A DNA stretch of 64,000 bases from Rhodopirellula baltica (GTDB taxonomy: Bacteria; Planctomycetota; Planctomycetia; Pirellulales; Pirellulaceae). The translations under genes and the position numbers were made by a program. A model generated the notes under the pieces. That model had not been told where the DNA came from, searched no databases, and worked only from the letters and a program-made list of their open reading frames with translations. The DNA lies in the NCBI GenBank assembly GCA_002901265.1, contig PPHI01000001.1, forward strand, positions 62,001 to 126,000, read 5' to 3'. Below are positions 35,301 through 44,277 of the stretch, piece by piece (within the stretch, counting starts at the first letter, position 1; the number at the start of each line of letters is the position of its first letter).

Positions 35301-35941
35301 TTGAATTGAAGAATGTCGCAATCACTGCGGGCGGATTTCAGCTAGAACGCATCGAATTGACCGTGCCCACTGGAGCGTATGCTGTCTTGATGGGGCGAAC
35401 CGGTCGCGGAAAAACGACATTGCTAGAAGCTATCTGCGGCTTGCGGAAAATCAGTTCCGGGCAGATCCTGATCGACGGTACCGATGTGACTTCATGGGCA
35501 CCAGGGGACCGTGAAGTCGGCTATGTACCGCAAGACCTCGCGCTGTTTCCAACCTTGAATGTTGCCGAGCATCTCGCGTTCGCGCTCAAGTTACGTCGCT
35601 GGGGTGTCAAACAGATCAACGATCGGATCGAAGAGTTGGCGACGGTGCTTGGCATCGAATCATTGCTGAATCGTGGCGTCGCGAACTTGAGCGGCGGCGA
35701 GTCACAGCGGGTCGCCTTGGGCCGGGCGTTATCGTTTCGCCCGACGGTCCTGCTGCTTGATGAACCGCTCAGTGCGCTCGATGAAACGACCCGTGGTGAG
35801 ATCCAAACACTGTTGTTGCGACTGAAGCAGTCGGTGACAATTTTACATGTCACTCACAATCGCGAAGAAGCGATGGTGCTGGGGGATCATCACTTTCGAT
35901 TGGACGATGGACGCTTAATCGAGGCCGTGCTTGAACACTAA
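35297..35941 (+). CDS. modC: Molybdate-type ABC transporter ATPase (ModC-like, no TOBE domain)
   Basis: 214 residues from GTG 35297, which overlaps the modB stop as GTGA. Walker A is MGRTGRGKTTLLEAI, Q-loop VGYVPQDLALFP, signature LSGGESQRVALGRAL, Walker B VLLLDEPLSALD, switch His in LHVTHNREEAM. Classical ModC (~350) has a C-terminal Mop/TOBE regulatory domain; here the protein ends after the ABC domain. The frame continues upstream to 35015 but only within modB. Its stop overlaps the convergent ThiF-type gene by 4 bases. Confidence 0.87.
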   Translation: MIELKNVAITAGGFQLERIELTVPTGAYAVLMGRTGRGKTTLLEAICGLRKISSGQILIDGTDVTSWAPGDREVGYVPQDLALFPTLNVAEHLAFALKLRRWGVKQINDRIEELATVLGIESLLNRGVANLSGGESQRVALGRALSFRPTVLLLDEPLSALDETTRGEIQTLLLRLKQSVTILHVTHNREEAMVLGDHHFRLDDGRLIEAVLEH

Positions 35942-36693
35942 CTCAGATTGCCACAGACTTTGCAATCGGGGCGGCGTTCGAACTTCAGCTTTCGAAAGCT
36001 CATGTCGCGAAGGTCCATTTTCAGCAATCGACCTTGCAAGGTTTCGCCGATGCCCGAGATCGTTTTGATCGCTTCCATTGCGGCCATGCATGCGATGGTG
36101 CCGGAGACGGCGCCGAAGACTGGGAATTGACGTTTCCAAGTCGGCGGGGCTTCAGGATTCAGACAGGCCAGACAACCGGTTTGGCCGGGAACGATGGATG
36201 TGATTTGAGCTTCCAGTTCGTACATCGCGCATTCGACCAAGGGAATGCCAAGTGCGACGGCTTGGCGGTTCATCGCGAACCGTTCCGGAAACAGCGGAGC
36301 GCAATCGACGATCAGGTCAGCCTGTTGTGCGAGTTCGGCGGCGTTGTCTTCGCTCACGTTTTCGGCCAATGTGACCAATTCCAATCGCGGATTCAGTTCC
36401 AGTAATCTGCGTTTGACGGATTCGATCCGTGGTTTACCGATCCAGTCATGCGTCATTAGCAGCTGCCGGTTCAGATCGCTCGGTTTGACGTTGCCCGCGT
36501 GGGCGAGGACCATTTTGCCGACACCAGCGGCGGCAAGCTCATACGCGACGACACTGCCGACGCCGCCGACACGGCTGATCATCACCGATGCCGATTTGAG
36601 GCGTTGTTGGCCCACTTCGCCAAAGTCGTCGACCCACATTTGCCACTCGTAAGTGGCCCGTTCTTCGTCGGTGAGCGGTGGCAACTGTGTCAT
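35938..36693 (-). CDS. moeB: ThiF/MoeB-family adenylyltransferase
   Basis: About 251 residues. The nucleotide-binding loop is ISRVGGVGSVVAYELAAAGVG, with the adenylation Arg/Lys/Asp set in KPSDLNRQLLMTHDWIGKPR and IVDCAPLFPERF. Zinc Cys pairs are CLACL and CKVC, as in MoeB/ThiF. MoeB adenylates the C-terminus of MoaD in molybdopterin synthesis; ThiF acts on ThiS. Lying back to back with a ModABC-like transporter favours a molybdenum-cofactor role, but this is inference. ATG 36693 fits relatives better than the GTG at 36759. Confidence 0.82.
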   Translation of the reverse strand: MTQLPPLTDEERATYEWQMWVDDFGEVGQQRLKSASVMISRVGGVGSVVAYELAAAGVGKMVLAHAGNVKPSDLNRQLLMTHDWIGKPRIESVKRRLLELNPRLELVTLAENVSEDNAAELAQQADLIVDCAPLFPERFAMNRQAVALGIPLVECAMYELEAQITSIVPGQTGCLACLNPEAPPTWKRQFPVFGAVSGTIACMAAMEAIKTISGIGETLQGRLLKMDLRDMSFRKLKFERRPDCKVCGNLS

Positions 36694-36787
36694 GGATTCG
36701 CTAACAAGTTCTGACGGGTGTGTTGTTGAAGCAACACTGTAACGGGTCAGACCCGTCACATGCTAGTTAGCGGACTGACATGCGTGC

Positions 36788-38302
36788 CTAAGATAGTCGT
36801 AGACGTTGTGTGAGTTGTCCAATCAGTTTGGTTCGAAGCCGAGCGTCGATAATCAACGTCGACTTCAGGCACAGAAAAGCGATCATCAAAAAGCCAAACA
36901 GGGCGGTCGTTTTCCCAGCCGAGACACCGAGGATCGCAATTCCGATCAACAGCACGCCCAGATCGATGCGAAGCCCATGGCGGATGCATACGATGAACAC
37001 TGCGGATAAGACGAACAGGTGAGCAACCAGTGTTGACGCGACAACACCTTCGATCCCCATTCGCTGGACGAGGAAGTAGCCCGAAACAAAATTGACAATC
37101 AGTCCCATCAACACAAAGCAGCTTGTAATCCAGGCCTTTTCAATGCACCACACGTAGTTCTGCGTCACCGTCGAAATGGCGCCGATCGAACAGAAACACA
37201 GTGCCATTGGTAACAAGGCCTCGCCAAGGGTGAATTTGTCTTTCCAGAGATCACCGAATAATACCGGTGCGATCAGCAAAACGCCGACCGAGCCAGCAAG
37301 ACAGATCATCCCGACAGCCTTCATCATCAGGTTCATCCGATCGGCAACGGCTTGTTGGCGACCCTCTTCCCAGTCCTTGGCCAAGTACGGCATCCCGGTC
37401 GATGCCGCCATCGCGCCGATCGACATCAGCAGTAGTGGAAAAATACAGGCGGTGTGATATTGGCCGATCAAATACTGAACGTCGACGCCGCTGTCTGGGT
37501 AAAAGTTGACAAGCAGCATTCGGTCACAAAGCGAAAATAGATTCTCGAGTGCGTTGCCAACCCACACCCAAATCGCGAAGGGCAGCAACTTGCGCCACAT
37601 CGTATGATCCATGGCCGAATCGGAGGCTCGCTCGGCATCTTGAGTTTCTTCCTCGACCGCGAAATATCCGAATGCCAACAACACCCCGATCAAGCAGGAC
37701 GCGAGATAGGAAATGACGACCCATTTCGCTGACACGCTAAAAAGACGAAGCGATGCGACACAGGCGACTGCAAAGAACAGCGTTTGAGTGAATTGAATTC
37801 GGAACACAAATCGGTTCAGGCGTTTTCCGCTGAACCAGCTGGTCGAAAAATTGAAGAAGATGACAACCGGCAATCCGATCGCCAGCAGACGGACAAGCCC
37901 TTTGAATTCAGTTGATCCAAAGAAATATTCCGCGACGGTTTCGGCCATCAGCCAGATCGATGTGCAGGATGCGAACGTCAGCACCAAGCATGCGATCAGA
38001 GTTTGCGAAAGGAAACGCTTTTGGTCGCCATGAGTTTCGTACTTCGCCAAAAAACGGCCGAAGGCACCGGGAATTCCCAAGACGGTCAATGGTGCGGCGA
38101 GCATCAAAAAATTGAATGCCAAATCCCATTGTCCAACTTCGTCCGCCGAGAGGGCACCGCAGACATAGAAACTGCGAAAGAATCCAATCGCGCGCTGGAC
38201 AATCATCAACCCTGCGATCAGCAGTACGCTTTTGGAAAATGTATCCGCTGCTGCCCTACGACGGGGCGCTTGGTCAATCGAATTAGATGTGGCTTGGCTC
38301 AT
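36788..38302 (-). CDS. Polysaccharide flippase (Wzx/MATE-like)
   Basis: About 504 residues with 12-14 hydrophobic helices and no enzymatic motif. Opening helix KSVLLIAGLMIVQRAIGFFRSFYVCGAL and FLMLAAPLTVLGIPGAFGRFLAKYETHG are typical of the oligosaccharide flippase/MVF superfamily that moves lipid-linked glycans across the inner membrane. ATG 38302 is preceded by GAGGGG; GTG 38323 is the alternative. It is divergent from the GNAT and deacetylase genes, together forming a surface-polysaccharide locus. Confidence 0.8.
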   Translation of the reverse strand: MSQATSNSIDQAPRRRAAADTFSKSVLLIAGLMIVQRAIGFFRSFYVCGALSADEVGQWDLAFNFLMLAAPLTVLGIPGAFGRFLAKYETHGDQKRFLSQTLIACLVLTFASCTSIWLMAETVAEYFFGSTEFKGLVRLLAIGLPVVIFFNFSTSWFSGKRLNRFVFRIQFTQTLFFAVACVASLRLFSVSAKWVVISYLASCLIGVLLAFGYFAVEEETQDAERASDSAMDHTMWRKLLPFAIWVWVGNALENLFSLCDRMLLVNFYPDSGVDVQYLIGQYHTACIFPLLLMSIGAMAASTGMPYLAKDWEEGRQQAVADRMNLMMKAVGMICLAGSVGVLLIAPVLFGDLWKDKFTLGEALLPMALCFCSIGAISTVTQNYVWCIEKAWITSCFVLMGLIVNFVSGYFLVQRMGIEGVVASTLVAHLFVLSAVFIVCIRHGLRIDLGVLLIGIAILGVSAGKTTALFGFLMIAFLCLKSTLIIDARLRTKLIGQLTQRLRLS

Positions 38303-38629
38303 GTTCCCCTCGGGCTTGGCCACCGCGATGGTCGATCGCTCGGAATCGCGGTGGGCACTGATCCAAGAACGCTACCTCGCGAGAAGCCTGTCGTGACGAT
38401 TGCGCGTTGCTGATCGAATACCCGACCCGACGAAGCAGATTGATTGTGCAGGTTTTAACGACGGCGGTGAGCGGCAATTGACGAGACCCGAAATCATCGA
38501 TCTTGCAAGACCCGTGTTGGTTTGCCTCTTCCAGAGGGTATCCCACATTTATCGCGGGCCCATCAATACAACAAACTATGTTGCCTGCATCGCATCCAAG
38601 CCATCGCAGGAACCGGAAAAGGAAAAAGG
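38303..38629. other. 327-base divergent promoter region
   Basis: Separates the flippase (minus) from the GNAT-like gene (plus). No RNA gene, terminator or repeat stands out. The upstream part of the GNAT reading frame (38522-38629) lies here but has no conserved sequence. Confidence 0.35.
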
Positions 38630-39742
38630 ATGACACTTCGTATCGAGCTAATCGACGATCTAAAGAAGCTGTCGTCAGAGGACATCGCACAGATTAATCG
38701 GCTCGCCCCGCACCCTTTCTTGTGCTGGGAATGGATGGGCAGTTGGCTGGAAGCGTTCGCGGCATCGTACCAGCCGTTCGTGTTGATTGTACGAGAAGGC
38801 AATGAGACGGTCGGAGTGGCACCTTGGTGTCTCGAGCGACGCACCGCTGGCGGACGTACGATCGTATTTATCGGGTCTGGAAAAGCCTGTACGGACCATT
38901 TGACGCTGTCGGTCGCCCCGCAGCATCGCCACTCGGTTTGCGAGACAATTGCCGGGTGGTTAGCCGGCTCTGACGGTCGCACTCGATGGGACATGATCGA
39001 GTTGATCGGTGTGGATGCGGTGGACGAAACCATCGCTGCACTGGCTCAATCGATGCAAAGCGTTTCCTTGCCGTTTGAGCGTACCGAAGGGGATCCCTGC
39101 TACGCCGTCTCGCTTCCTTCATCGTGGGATGAATACATTCATTTGCGCTCTAAGAGTGGGCGTCGCGAGATTCGCCAATCGTTGAAAAGCATCGACGAGG
39201 GCACCATTTCATTGGTACGGATCGAAACGACTGACGAACTCGAACGCTATTGGCCCGACTTCATTGCGTTGCATCAAAAGCGTCGCGACGATGCCGGGAC
39301 GTCAAACTGTTTTGAGTACCCCCACTTTGAACAGTTTCTACGGACCGCTGCGGCGCGTTTGTTGAGATCCGGGCATTTGCAATTCCTGATCGCATTCGCC
39401 GAAAGCAAACCGATTTGTGCTCACTTCGCAATCGCGGACGATCACGCTTGGTATTTCTATCAGTCCGGGATGGACCCCGAAATGTCACATTTGCGACCCG
39501 GATTGAGCGTGTTTTGCCATGCGATTCGCGAGTCGATCCAGAGTGGACGGACTGTTTTCGACATGATGCGTGGCGACGAACCCTACAAGTTGCGATGGCG
39601 CGCCGAACCAGTCGCGACGCAGCAATTGCGAGCGTTCAGTCCGACCGGGCGGGCGCAGGTGCACAAGCAAGTTCGTCAGACCGGTATCACGTTCAAAAAC
39701 CTTGTCAAACACAGTTTGGGAGTCGGGACGCCCCGCACTTAA
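38630..39742 (+). CDS. GNAT-fold acyltransferase (BioF2/FemAB-like)
   Basis: 370 residues. HPFLCWEWMGSWLEAFAASYQPFVLIVRE, then SKSGRREIRQSLKSIDEG, FLIAFAESKPICAHFAIADDHAWYFYQSGMDPE and VFDMMRGDEPYKLRW are the landmarks of the 'cellulose biosynthesis/BioF2-like acetyltransferase' family (GNAT_6). These proteins occur in exopolysaccharide and PEP-CTERM loci and probably modify glycans or lipids with acyl or aminoacyl groups. ATG 38630 follows a GGAAAAGGAAAAAGG purine run, and the in-frame upstream codons are not conserved. The polysaccharide deacetylase gene starts 9 bases after it. Confidence 0.8.
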   Translation: MTLRIELIDDLKKLSSEDIAQINRLAPHPFLCWEWMGSWLEAFAASYQPFVLIVREGNETVGVAPWCLERRTAGGRTIVFIGSGKACTDHLTLSVAPQHRHSVCETIAGWLAGSDGRTRWDMIELIGVDAVDETIAALAQSMQSVSLPFERTEGDPCYAVSLPSSWDEYIHLRSKSGRREIRQSLKSIDEGTISLVRIETTDELERYWPDFIALHQKRRDDAGTSNCFEYPHFEQFLRTAAARLLRSGHLQFLIAFAESKPICAHFAIADDHAWYFYQSGMDPEMSHLRPGLSVFCHAIRESIQSGRTVFDMMRGDEPYKLRWRAEPVATQQLRAFSPTGRAQVHKQVRQTGITFKNLVKHSLGVGTPRT

Positions 39743-39751
39743 AGGCACCGA

Positions 39752-40627
39752 ATGTTGGACACTCGCCAAATCGGTCTACACGCGTACTACGCCGGTACCT
39801 CGTGGTTGCGAAAGCACTATCGCGAGAAACTGGAACAAGAGCGCCGCGCGCCGATGTGTGTCCTGTTCTATCACCGTGTCGCAGACAAACATCCCAACCC
39901 ATGGACCATCTCGAGTGGTGAGTTTGAGCGCCAAATCCATTGGTTGATCGAAAATATGGACATTGTGTCGCTGGAAGAGGTCCAGCGCCGAATGGCGACG
40001 GGACAGAACGACCGAACCACAGCGACGGTGACTTTTGACGACGGATATGCCGAAAACCTTGACACGGCGATCCCGTTATTGGTCCAGCTCGGTGTCCCAA
40101 CGACCTATTTCGTTACGCTTGATTTCATGTACGGGAAGAAGCCCTTTCCACATGATGTGCAGCGTGGTGTTGAGCTGCCGACGAACACGATCGAGCAACT
40201 GTTGTGGATGGCGGGCCAAGGCGTCGAAATTGGCGCTCACACGAGAAGCCATTGCGACGTCGGCGCGATCACCGACCCGAATGAATTGGTCGACGAAGTC
40301 CTGACGGCCACCGAAGAGCTTTCGCAGTTGATCGGTCGTCCCGTCCGTTACTTCGCGTTTCCCTATGGCAAGCCCGAAAACATGAATCAGGCGGCAGTGG
40401 ATTTGCTCCGACAAGCCGGATTGAAAGGCGTCTGCTCGGCATACGGGGCATACAATTTTGCTGGGAGCGATCCGTTTCACATCCAGCGAATTCATGGCGA
40501 CCCAGACTTCATTCGCTTCAAAAACTGGATGACGATCGATCCCAGGAAAGTGTCGTTGGGGATCGATTTCCGCTTTGCCGAATCGACATTGTTGTCGGAT
40601 TCACAGCTGTCGGATTCACGAAGCTAG
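39752..40627 (+). CDS. NodB-family polysaccharide deacetylase
   Basis: 291 residues. Carbohydrate esterase 4 motifs are complete: catalytic Asp and metal Asp in ATVTFDDGYAEN, metal His pair in IGAHTRSHCDV, and RYFAFPYGKPENM. LFYHRVADKHPNPWT near the start is characteristic of deacetylases in exosortase/exopolysaccharide loci. It removes N- or O-acetyl groups from a surface glycan, probably in the periplasm, although no clear signal peptide is present. It sits 9 bases after the GNAT gene and is presumably co-transcribed. Confidence 0.88.
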   Translation: MLDTRQIGLHAYYAGTSWLRKHYREKLEQERRAPMCVLFYHRVADKHPNPWTISSGEFERQIHWLIENMDIVSLEEVQRRMATGQNDRTTATVTFDDGYAENLDTAIPLLVQLGVPTTYFVTLDFMYGKKPFPHDVQRGVELPTNTIEQLLWMAGQGVEIGAHTRSHCDVGAITDPNELVDEVLTATEELSQLIGRPVRYFAFPYGKPENMNQAAVDLLRQAGLKGVCSAYGAYNFAGSDPFHIQRIHGDPDFIRFKNWMTIDPRKVSLGIDFRFAESTLLSDSQLSDSRS

Positions 40628-40841
40628 AACGTGTGGGCCCTGCTCGCTGGAACGCGAGAGTTTTGCTCGCTAGAACGCGCGAGAGAGGTTTCGCTGAGGC
40701 GACTAAAACGCAACAGCTTTGTCATTTTCCATGACTTCGGCCGCGGTTTTGGATTTGACCGCGATCGACTTTTCAATGGTTCTCATGCCGGATGATTGCG
40801 TCCACTGCGACAATCACCCGGCCGTCTCGTTCAGCGAGTAC
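40628..40841. repeat. Short imperfect tandem repeat in the gap after the deacetylase gene
   Basis: Two ~22-base units lie in tandem at 40641-40662 and 40664-40685, both beginning TGCTCGCT and containing GAACGCG. The CTCGC/GCGAG halves can pair. The rest of the gap, between convergent stops, has no recognisable feature; no T-rich terminator is seen. Confidence 0.5.
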
Positions 40842-41303
40842 TTAGCACTGGATCAGACGCATCTTGCCCTTGCCGTAGCGTTGAACATCCAATTCGAAGC
40901 TTTGATCGAGCGTGATCTTGTCTGCCGAAGGAAGTTCGCTGCTTCCGTCGTACTCGGCACCTTGCAGGACAAAGTGACGTGACTGGTGGGAAGGCAGCAA
41001 GTTAACGGCGATGTTGAAAACTTCGCCGACATTTTCACAAAGGTTTTCGGCGATCTTGCCGTCTTTGATGCTGTCTTTGACGATGCCCGGTGGGATTTGA
41101 GTCAGTCCGGCACCCAGGATCGCAGCACAAGCAACATCGGTGACGATGTAGCCAGCGGGATTGCCTTCGCCGTCGTTGTAAACGGCAACCGCAGCAGCGG
41201 CAACTTCACCGTCGCAATCGACTGCTTTGATTTGCAACCCGAGCAGGTTGTGGAAAAATGAGCCGACTTCTTCGGCGGGAATACTAGAACTTGCAGTGGT
41301 CAT
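40842..41303 (-). CDS. CheX/CheC-like chemotaxis-associated protein (second copy)
   Basis: 153 residues, last gene of the chemotaxis cluster. NLCENVGEVFNIAVNLLP resembles the E-x2-N phosphatase helix of CheC/CheX, but the preceding Asp/Ser is Glu. The N-terminus (VGSFFHNLLGLQIKAV) and the C-terminus (ITLDQSFELDVQRYGKGKMRLIQC) look like a CheX-type alpha/beta fold with a PilZ-like end. It could be a CheY-P phosphatase, a structural partner or a degenerate paralogue. Assignment is by position and a weak motif. Confidence 0.55.
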   Translation of the reverse strand: MTTASSSIPAEEVGSFFHNLLGLQIKAVDCDGEVAAAAVAVYNDGEGNPAGYIVTDVACAAILGAGLTQIPPGIVKDSIKDGKIAENLCENVGEVFNIAVNLLPSHQSRHFVLQGAEYDGSSELPSADKITLDQSFELDVQRYGKGKMRLIQC

Positions 41304-41379
41304 AATAGTTCTTCCGAGAGTTTAACTGGGGAAAGTGGTTGCACCATGAACCTGGTGCGAGGGAACGGTGGGATGTCAA

Positions 41380-41742
41380 TTACGACAGGATCGGTTCGAG
41401 GGCGGCCTGAATCGAATCGGCGGTGAACGGTTTGGTCACCAGGAAGGCTGCGCCTGATTCGGTCGCTTGTTTGCGAGTTTCGACGGAGCTTTCGGAGGTG
41501 ATAAAACCGAATCGAATGTTGTTACCGGCTTCGCGGACCTTTTGCAGCAGTTCGATGCCTTTCATTTCCGGCATGTTCCAGTCGGACAGGATGAGGTCGG
41601 GCGATTCGGTCTCGAGCTTCTGGAGAGCTTCAGCACCGCTTCCGGCTTCGATGACGGTAAAGTTGGTCAAGTCGGTTTGTTTCAGCGTGCGAGCTACGAT
41701 CATTCGCATCGCTTTGCTGTCGTCAACGATCAAGATTTTCAT
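41380..41742 (-). CDS. cheY: CheY-like single-domain response regulator (copy 1)
   Basis: 120 residues, receiver domain only. The acidic pair is in ILIVDDSKAMRMIVAR, the phosphoacceptor Asp in LILSDWNMPEMKGIELL, the switch Ser in FGFITSESS and the conserved Lys in FLVTKPFT. It accepts phosphate from CheA and signals to the flagellar motor or another output. AGAAGGAAG precedes the ATG. It lies between cheX and the CheX-like gene. Confidence 0.9.
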   Translation of the reverse strand: MKILIVDDSKAMRMIVARTLKQTDLTNFTVIEAGSGAEALQKLETESPDLILSDWNMPEMKGIELLQKVREAGNNIRFGFITSESSVETRKQATESGAAFLVTKPFTADSIQAALEPILS

Positions 41743-41810
41743 CTAACTTCCTTCTGAAAATATTTGAACCGTAGGCTGGAGCTGCCTCGGTAGTGGAAAC
41801 GGAGAATGAG

Positions 41811-42299
41811 TTATTGGGTGCGTTCTTTAAACAGGACAGTGATTGGTTCGCCTCCGAGATCGAAGGCAGTGGTCATTGCGTTGTCGGCAAGCGGGGTTTG
41901 AATGGTCCCGACACAAGGAAGCGATAATGCGCATTCTTGGTCGTAGACACCTTTGACGTTTCCGCCAATGACGTTGACGACTTCGCCAAGCGCGTCCAGG
42001 ATTTCTTCTTCGGCCAGGTCGCTGGCTTCCGTCGCAAACATGGCGGTTGCGATTTTGGTTGCCAGGTCATGTGACGCGAACACTTGGATGAGTGCGCTTC
42101 GTTCGCCGCTGATTTGGATCGACGCCGAGAGTGTTTCGGCATCGAGTTCAGGTGGTGCGATGGGTGAAGCATCGACATCCATCTCAAGCATGGCTGTGAA
42201 AAGGTTGTCGACCATTTGTGCGATCAAGTCGACCGTCACAAGTGAGTCATCATCATCGTTCGGGTCACTGGCTGTTTGGTCGATAGCAAACGGTTGCAT
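41811..42299 (-). CDS. cheX: CheX-type CheY-P phosphatase
   Basis: 162 residues. EEEILDALGEVVNVIGGNVKG holds the canonical D-x3-E-x2-N phosphatase motif of the CheC/CheX/FliY family, and a later Pro (LSLPCVG) sits at the expected spacing. CheX removes phosphate from CheY-P, replacing CheZ in many phyla. ATG 42299 (with GAGGA upstream) overlaps the end of cheR by 35 bases. Its partner CheY is the next gene. Confidence 0.8.
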   Translation of the reverse strand: MQPFAIDQTASDPNDDDDSLVTVDLIAQMVDNLFTAMLEMDVDASPIAPPELDAETLSASIQISGERSALIQVFASHDLATKIATAMFATEASDLAEEEILDALGEVVNVIGGNVKGVYDQECALSLPCVGTIQTPLADNAMTTAFDLGGEPITVLFKERTQ

Positions 42300-43089
42300 C
42301 AATTTCAGTCCTCTGGAAGGGAACGTTTAGACCGATCGTCGTCTCGGCAGCGCCAATGAACAGGTACCCGTCGGGCCGCAGAGCTCTCCGCATTCGCGTC
42401 AAGATGTCAGCCTTCGTACGTTGGTCAAAATAAATTAGGACGTTGCGAATGAAGATGACGTCAAACTGGCCAAGAAATGGCCAAGGGGTAGTGAGGTTTA
42501 ACCGACGGAAGTCAATTAATTCCGACAGTTCACGTTTCGCTTGCCACGACGCGCCTTTGCGCTCGAAGTAACGAACCAGGCTCTTTGCCGGCAGCCCGCG
42601 GTTGACTTCGAGTTGCGAGTAAGCACCCGAACGTGATTTGGAAAGCATCTCTTCGGACAGGTCCGTCGCGACGATGCTGACTTTCCAACTAGCGAGTTGG
42701 GGGAAATGTTCTCGGATCACCATCGAAAGCGAATAGGGTTCTTGGCCACTGGAGCACGCGGCACACCATATGCGTATTTCTTTTGATCGCTCGTTCTTTT
42801 TCATCAAGTCAGGAATGACTGACTTACGCATGGCTTCGAACACATGCATGTCACGAAAGAAACTCGTCTCGTTAACTGTGACGGCTTCTGCCACCTGATT
42901 GGAAAGGTTGGCGTCATTCGTCGAGCGTAGCTTCGCAACGAGCGCGGGGACGTCGCCTAGGCCAATCGTTCCGGCCAGCGGGGCGAGTCGCTGCTCAAGC
43001 ATGTAAACTTGCCGCGGCGCGATCACGTTCCCAGAATGTTTGGCAACGAGATCACGGAGGAAGTCGATATCTGATGTAGCAAGGGTCAT
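42265..43089 (-). CDS. cheR: Chemoreceptor glutamate methyltransferase CheR
   Basis: 274 residues. N-terminal helical domain (FLRDLVAKHSGNVIAPRQVYMLEQRL) and SAM-dependent domain with NETSFFRD, IRIWCAACSSGQEPYSLSM (motif I), VSIVATDLSEEML, and FDVIFIRNVLIYFDQRTKADIL. It methylates receptor glutamates for adaptation, opposed by CheB encoded just upstream. ATG 43089 is used; a longer start at 43143 would overlap cheB. Confidence 0.93.
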   Translation of the reverse strand: MTLATSDIDFLRDLVAKHSGNVIAPRQVYMLEQRLAPLAGTIGLGDVPALVAKLRSTNDANLSNQVAEAVTVNETSFFRDMHVFEAMRKSVIPDLMKKNERSKEIRIWCAACSSGQEPYSLSMVIREHFPQLASWKVSIVATDLSEEMLSKSRSGAYSQLEVNRGLPAKSLVRYFERKGASWQAKRELSELIDFRRLNLTTPWPFLGQFDVIFIRNVLIYFDQRTKADILTRMRRALRPDGYLFIGAAETTIGLNVPFQRTEIDATVCYRPNSQ

Positions 43090-43114
43090 CGTTGTGTTTT
43101 TTCCCCGTGATAGA

Positions 43115-44257
43115 TCAAGTGATGCTTGCCGGTTGGCCGGCACGCACCATTCGAGTGATTTCGTTAGCCATCTGGCCGATCGGCAAGACTTTGTTGGCGA
43201 GTCCCGCCTTTACCACTTGGCCGGGCATCCCCCAGACCACGCTCGTTTCCTGGTCTTGCGCGAAAACATGCGCACCACGTTCCCGTAGCCGCTTCGAGCC
43301 GAATGCCCCGTCCTGTCCCATTCCGGTCAAGACGAGACCGAGGGCTCGGTCCCCGTAGCAATCAGCCAAGGATGTGAACAGCGGGTCGACCGCCGGACGA
43401 CAGGAGTTTTCCAGTGGCCCCTGATCAAGCTGAGCGCGGACAACTCCTGAATCCCGAATGACCCGTAGGTGATAATCACCTGGCGCGAGCAAGACGTTAC
43501 CGGCGAGCAGTTCTTCGCCGTGCGTCGCCTCGCGGACCTTGTGTCCGGTTTGCGAAGCCAAACGGTCCGCAAGTAACCCGGTGAACACCGGTGGCATGTG
43601 TTGGGCGATCACAATCGGGATGGGGAAGTCTTTGGGCAGTCCGCCTAGTACGGTTGCCAAGGCTTGTGGCCCACCTGTCGAGACGCCAATTCCCAGGACG
43701 TTGACTTGGCCAGACGAGGTTGCCGCAAACCCTCGTTTACCGGGTTCCGGTACAAACGACGGTTCGTGTTGTGTAGGAGTGCCATTGTGTGGCGGCAGCG
43801 TCGCTTTGGCATCGAATTTAAAGGGTACGGGAGGTTCGATTGGTGCCCGACGAGTCCATTGCAACAGCTTTGGAATTAGCTCGCGACGGACCGATGCCAT
43901 CGCTTTAGTGATGTGTCCGGCCCCGACCGGTTTGGTCGCGAAATCCGAGGCGCCGGCTTCGATCGCGTCCAATGATGCTTCGGCACCGCGGCTGGTCAGC
44001 GAGCTGAACATGATGATGGGAACGGAACGTGACAGTTTGCGAATTTCACGCACCGCGTCGACGCCATCCATCACTGGCATTTCGACGTCCATGATGATCA
44101 CATCTGGTTTAACCGATTTGACATTGTCGACCGCCTCGCGACCGTTTTCGGCTTCGAAAACGACGTTCAAGCACGGTTCGCTTTGCATTGACGCGCGAAG
44201 CAATCGCCGCATCACTGCAGAGTCGTCACATAGCAAAACTCGAATTTCGTTAGACAT
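43115..44257 (-). CDS. cheB: Chemotaxis methylesterase/deamidase CheB
   Basis: 380 residues. N-terminal receiver (VLLCDDSAVMRRLLRA, phospho-Asp in DVIIMDVEMPVMDG, Lys in DFATKPVG), a Pro-rich linker, and the C-terminal methylesterase with catalytic Ser in GIGVSTGGPQAL, His in VIAQHMPPVF and Asp in LTGMGQDGAFG. It demethylates receptors when phosphorylated. It lies between the HDOD gene and cheR in one minus-strand run. Confidence 0.94.
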   Translation of the reverse strand: MSNEIRVLLCDDSAVMRRLLRASMQSEPCLNVVFEAENGREAVDNVKSVKPDVIIMDVEMPVMDGVDAVREIRKLSRSVPIIMFSSLTSRGAEASLDAIEAGASDFATKPVGAGHITKAMASVRRELIPKLLQWTRRAPIEPPVPFKFDAKATLPPHNGTPTQHEPSFVPEPGKRGFAATSSGQVNVLGIGVSTGGPQALATVLGGLPKDFPIPIVIAQHMPPVFTGLLADRLASQTGHKVREATHGEELLAGNVLLAPGDYHLRVIRDSGVVRAQLDQGPLENSCRPAVDPLFTSLADCYGDRALGLVLTGMGQDGAFGSKRLRERGAHVFAQDQETSVVWGMPGQVVKAGLANKVLPIGQMANEITRMVRAGQPASIT

Positions 44258-44277
44258 GGACTTAATGTTTCCCGCCG

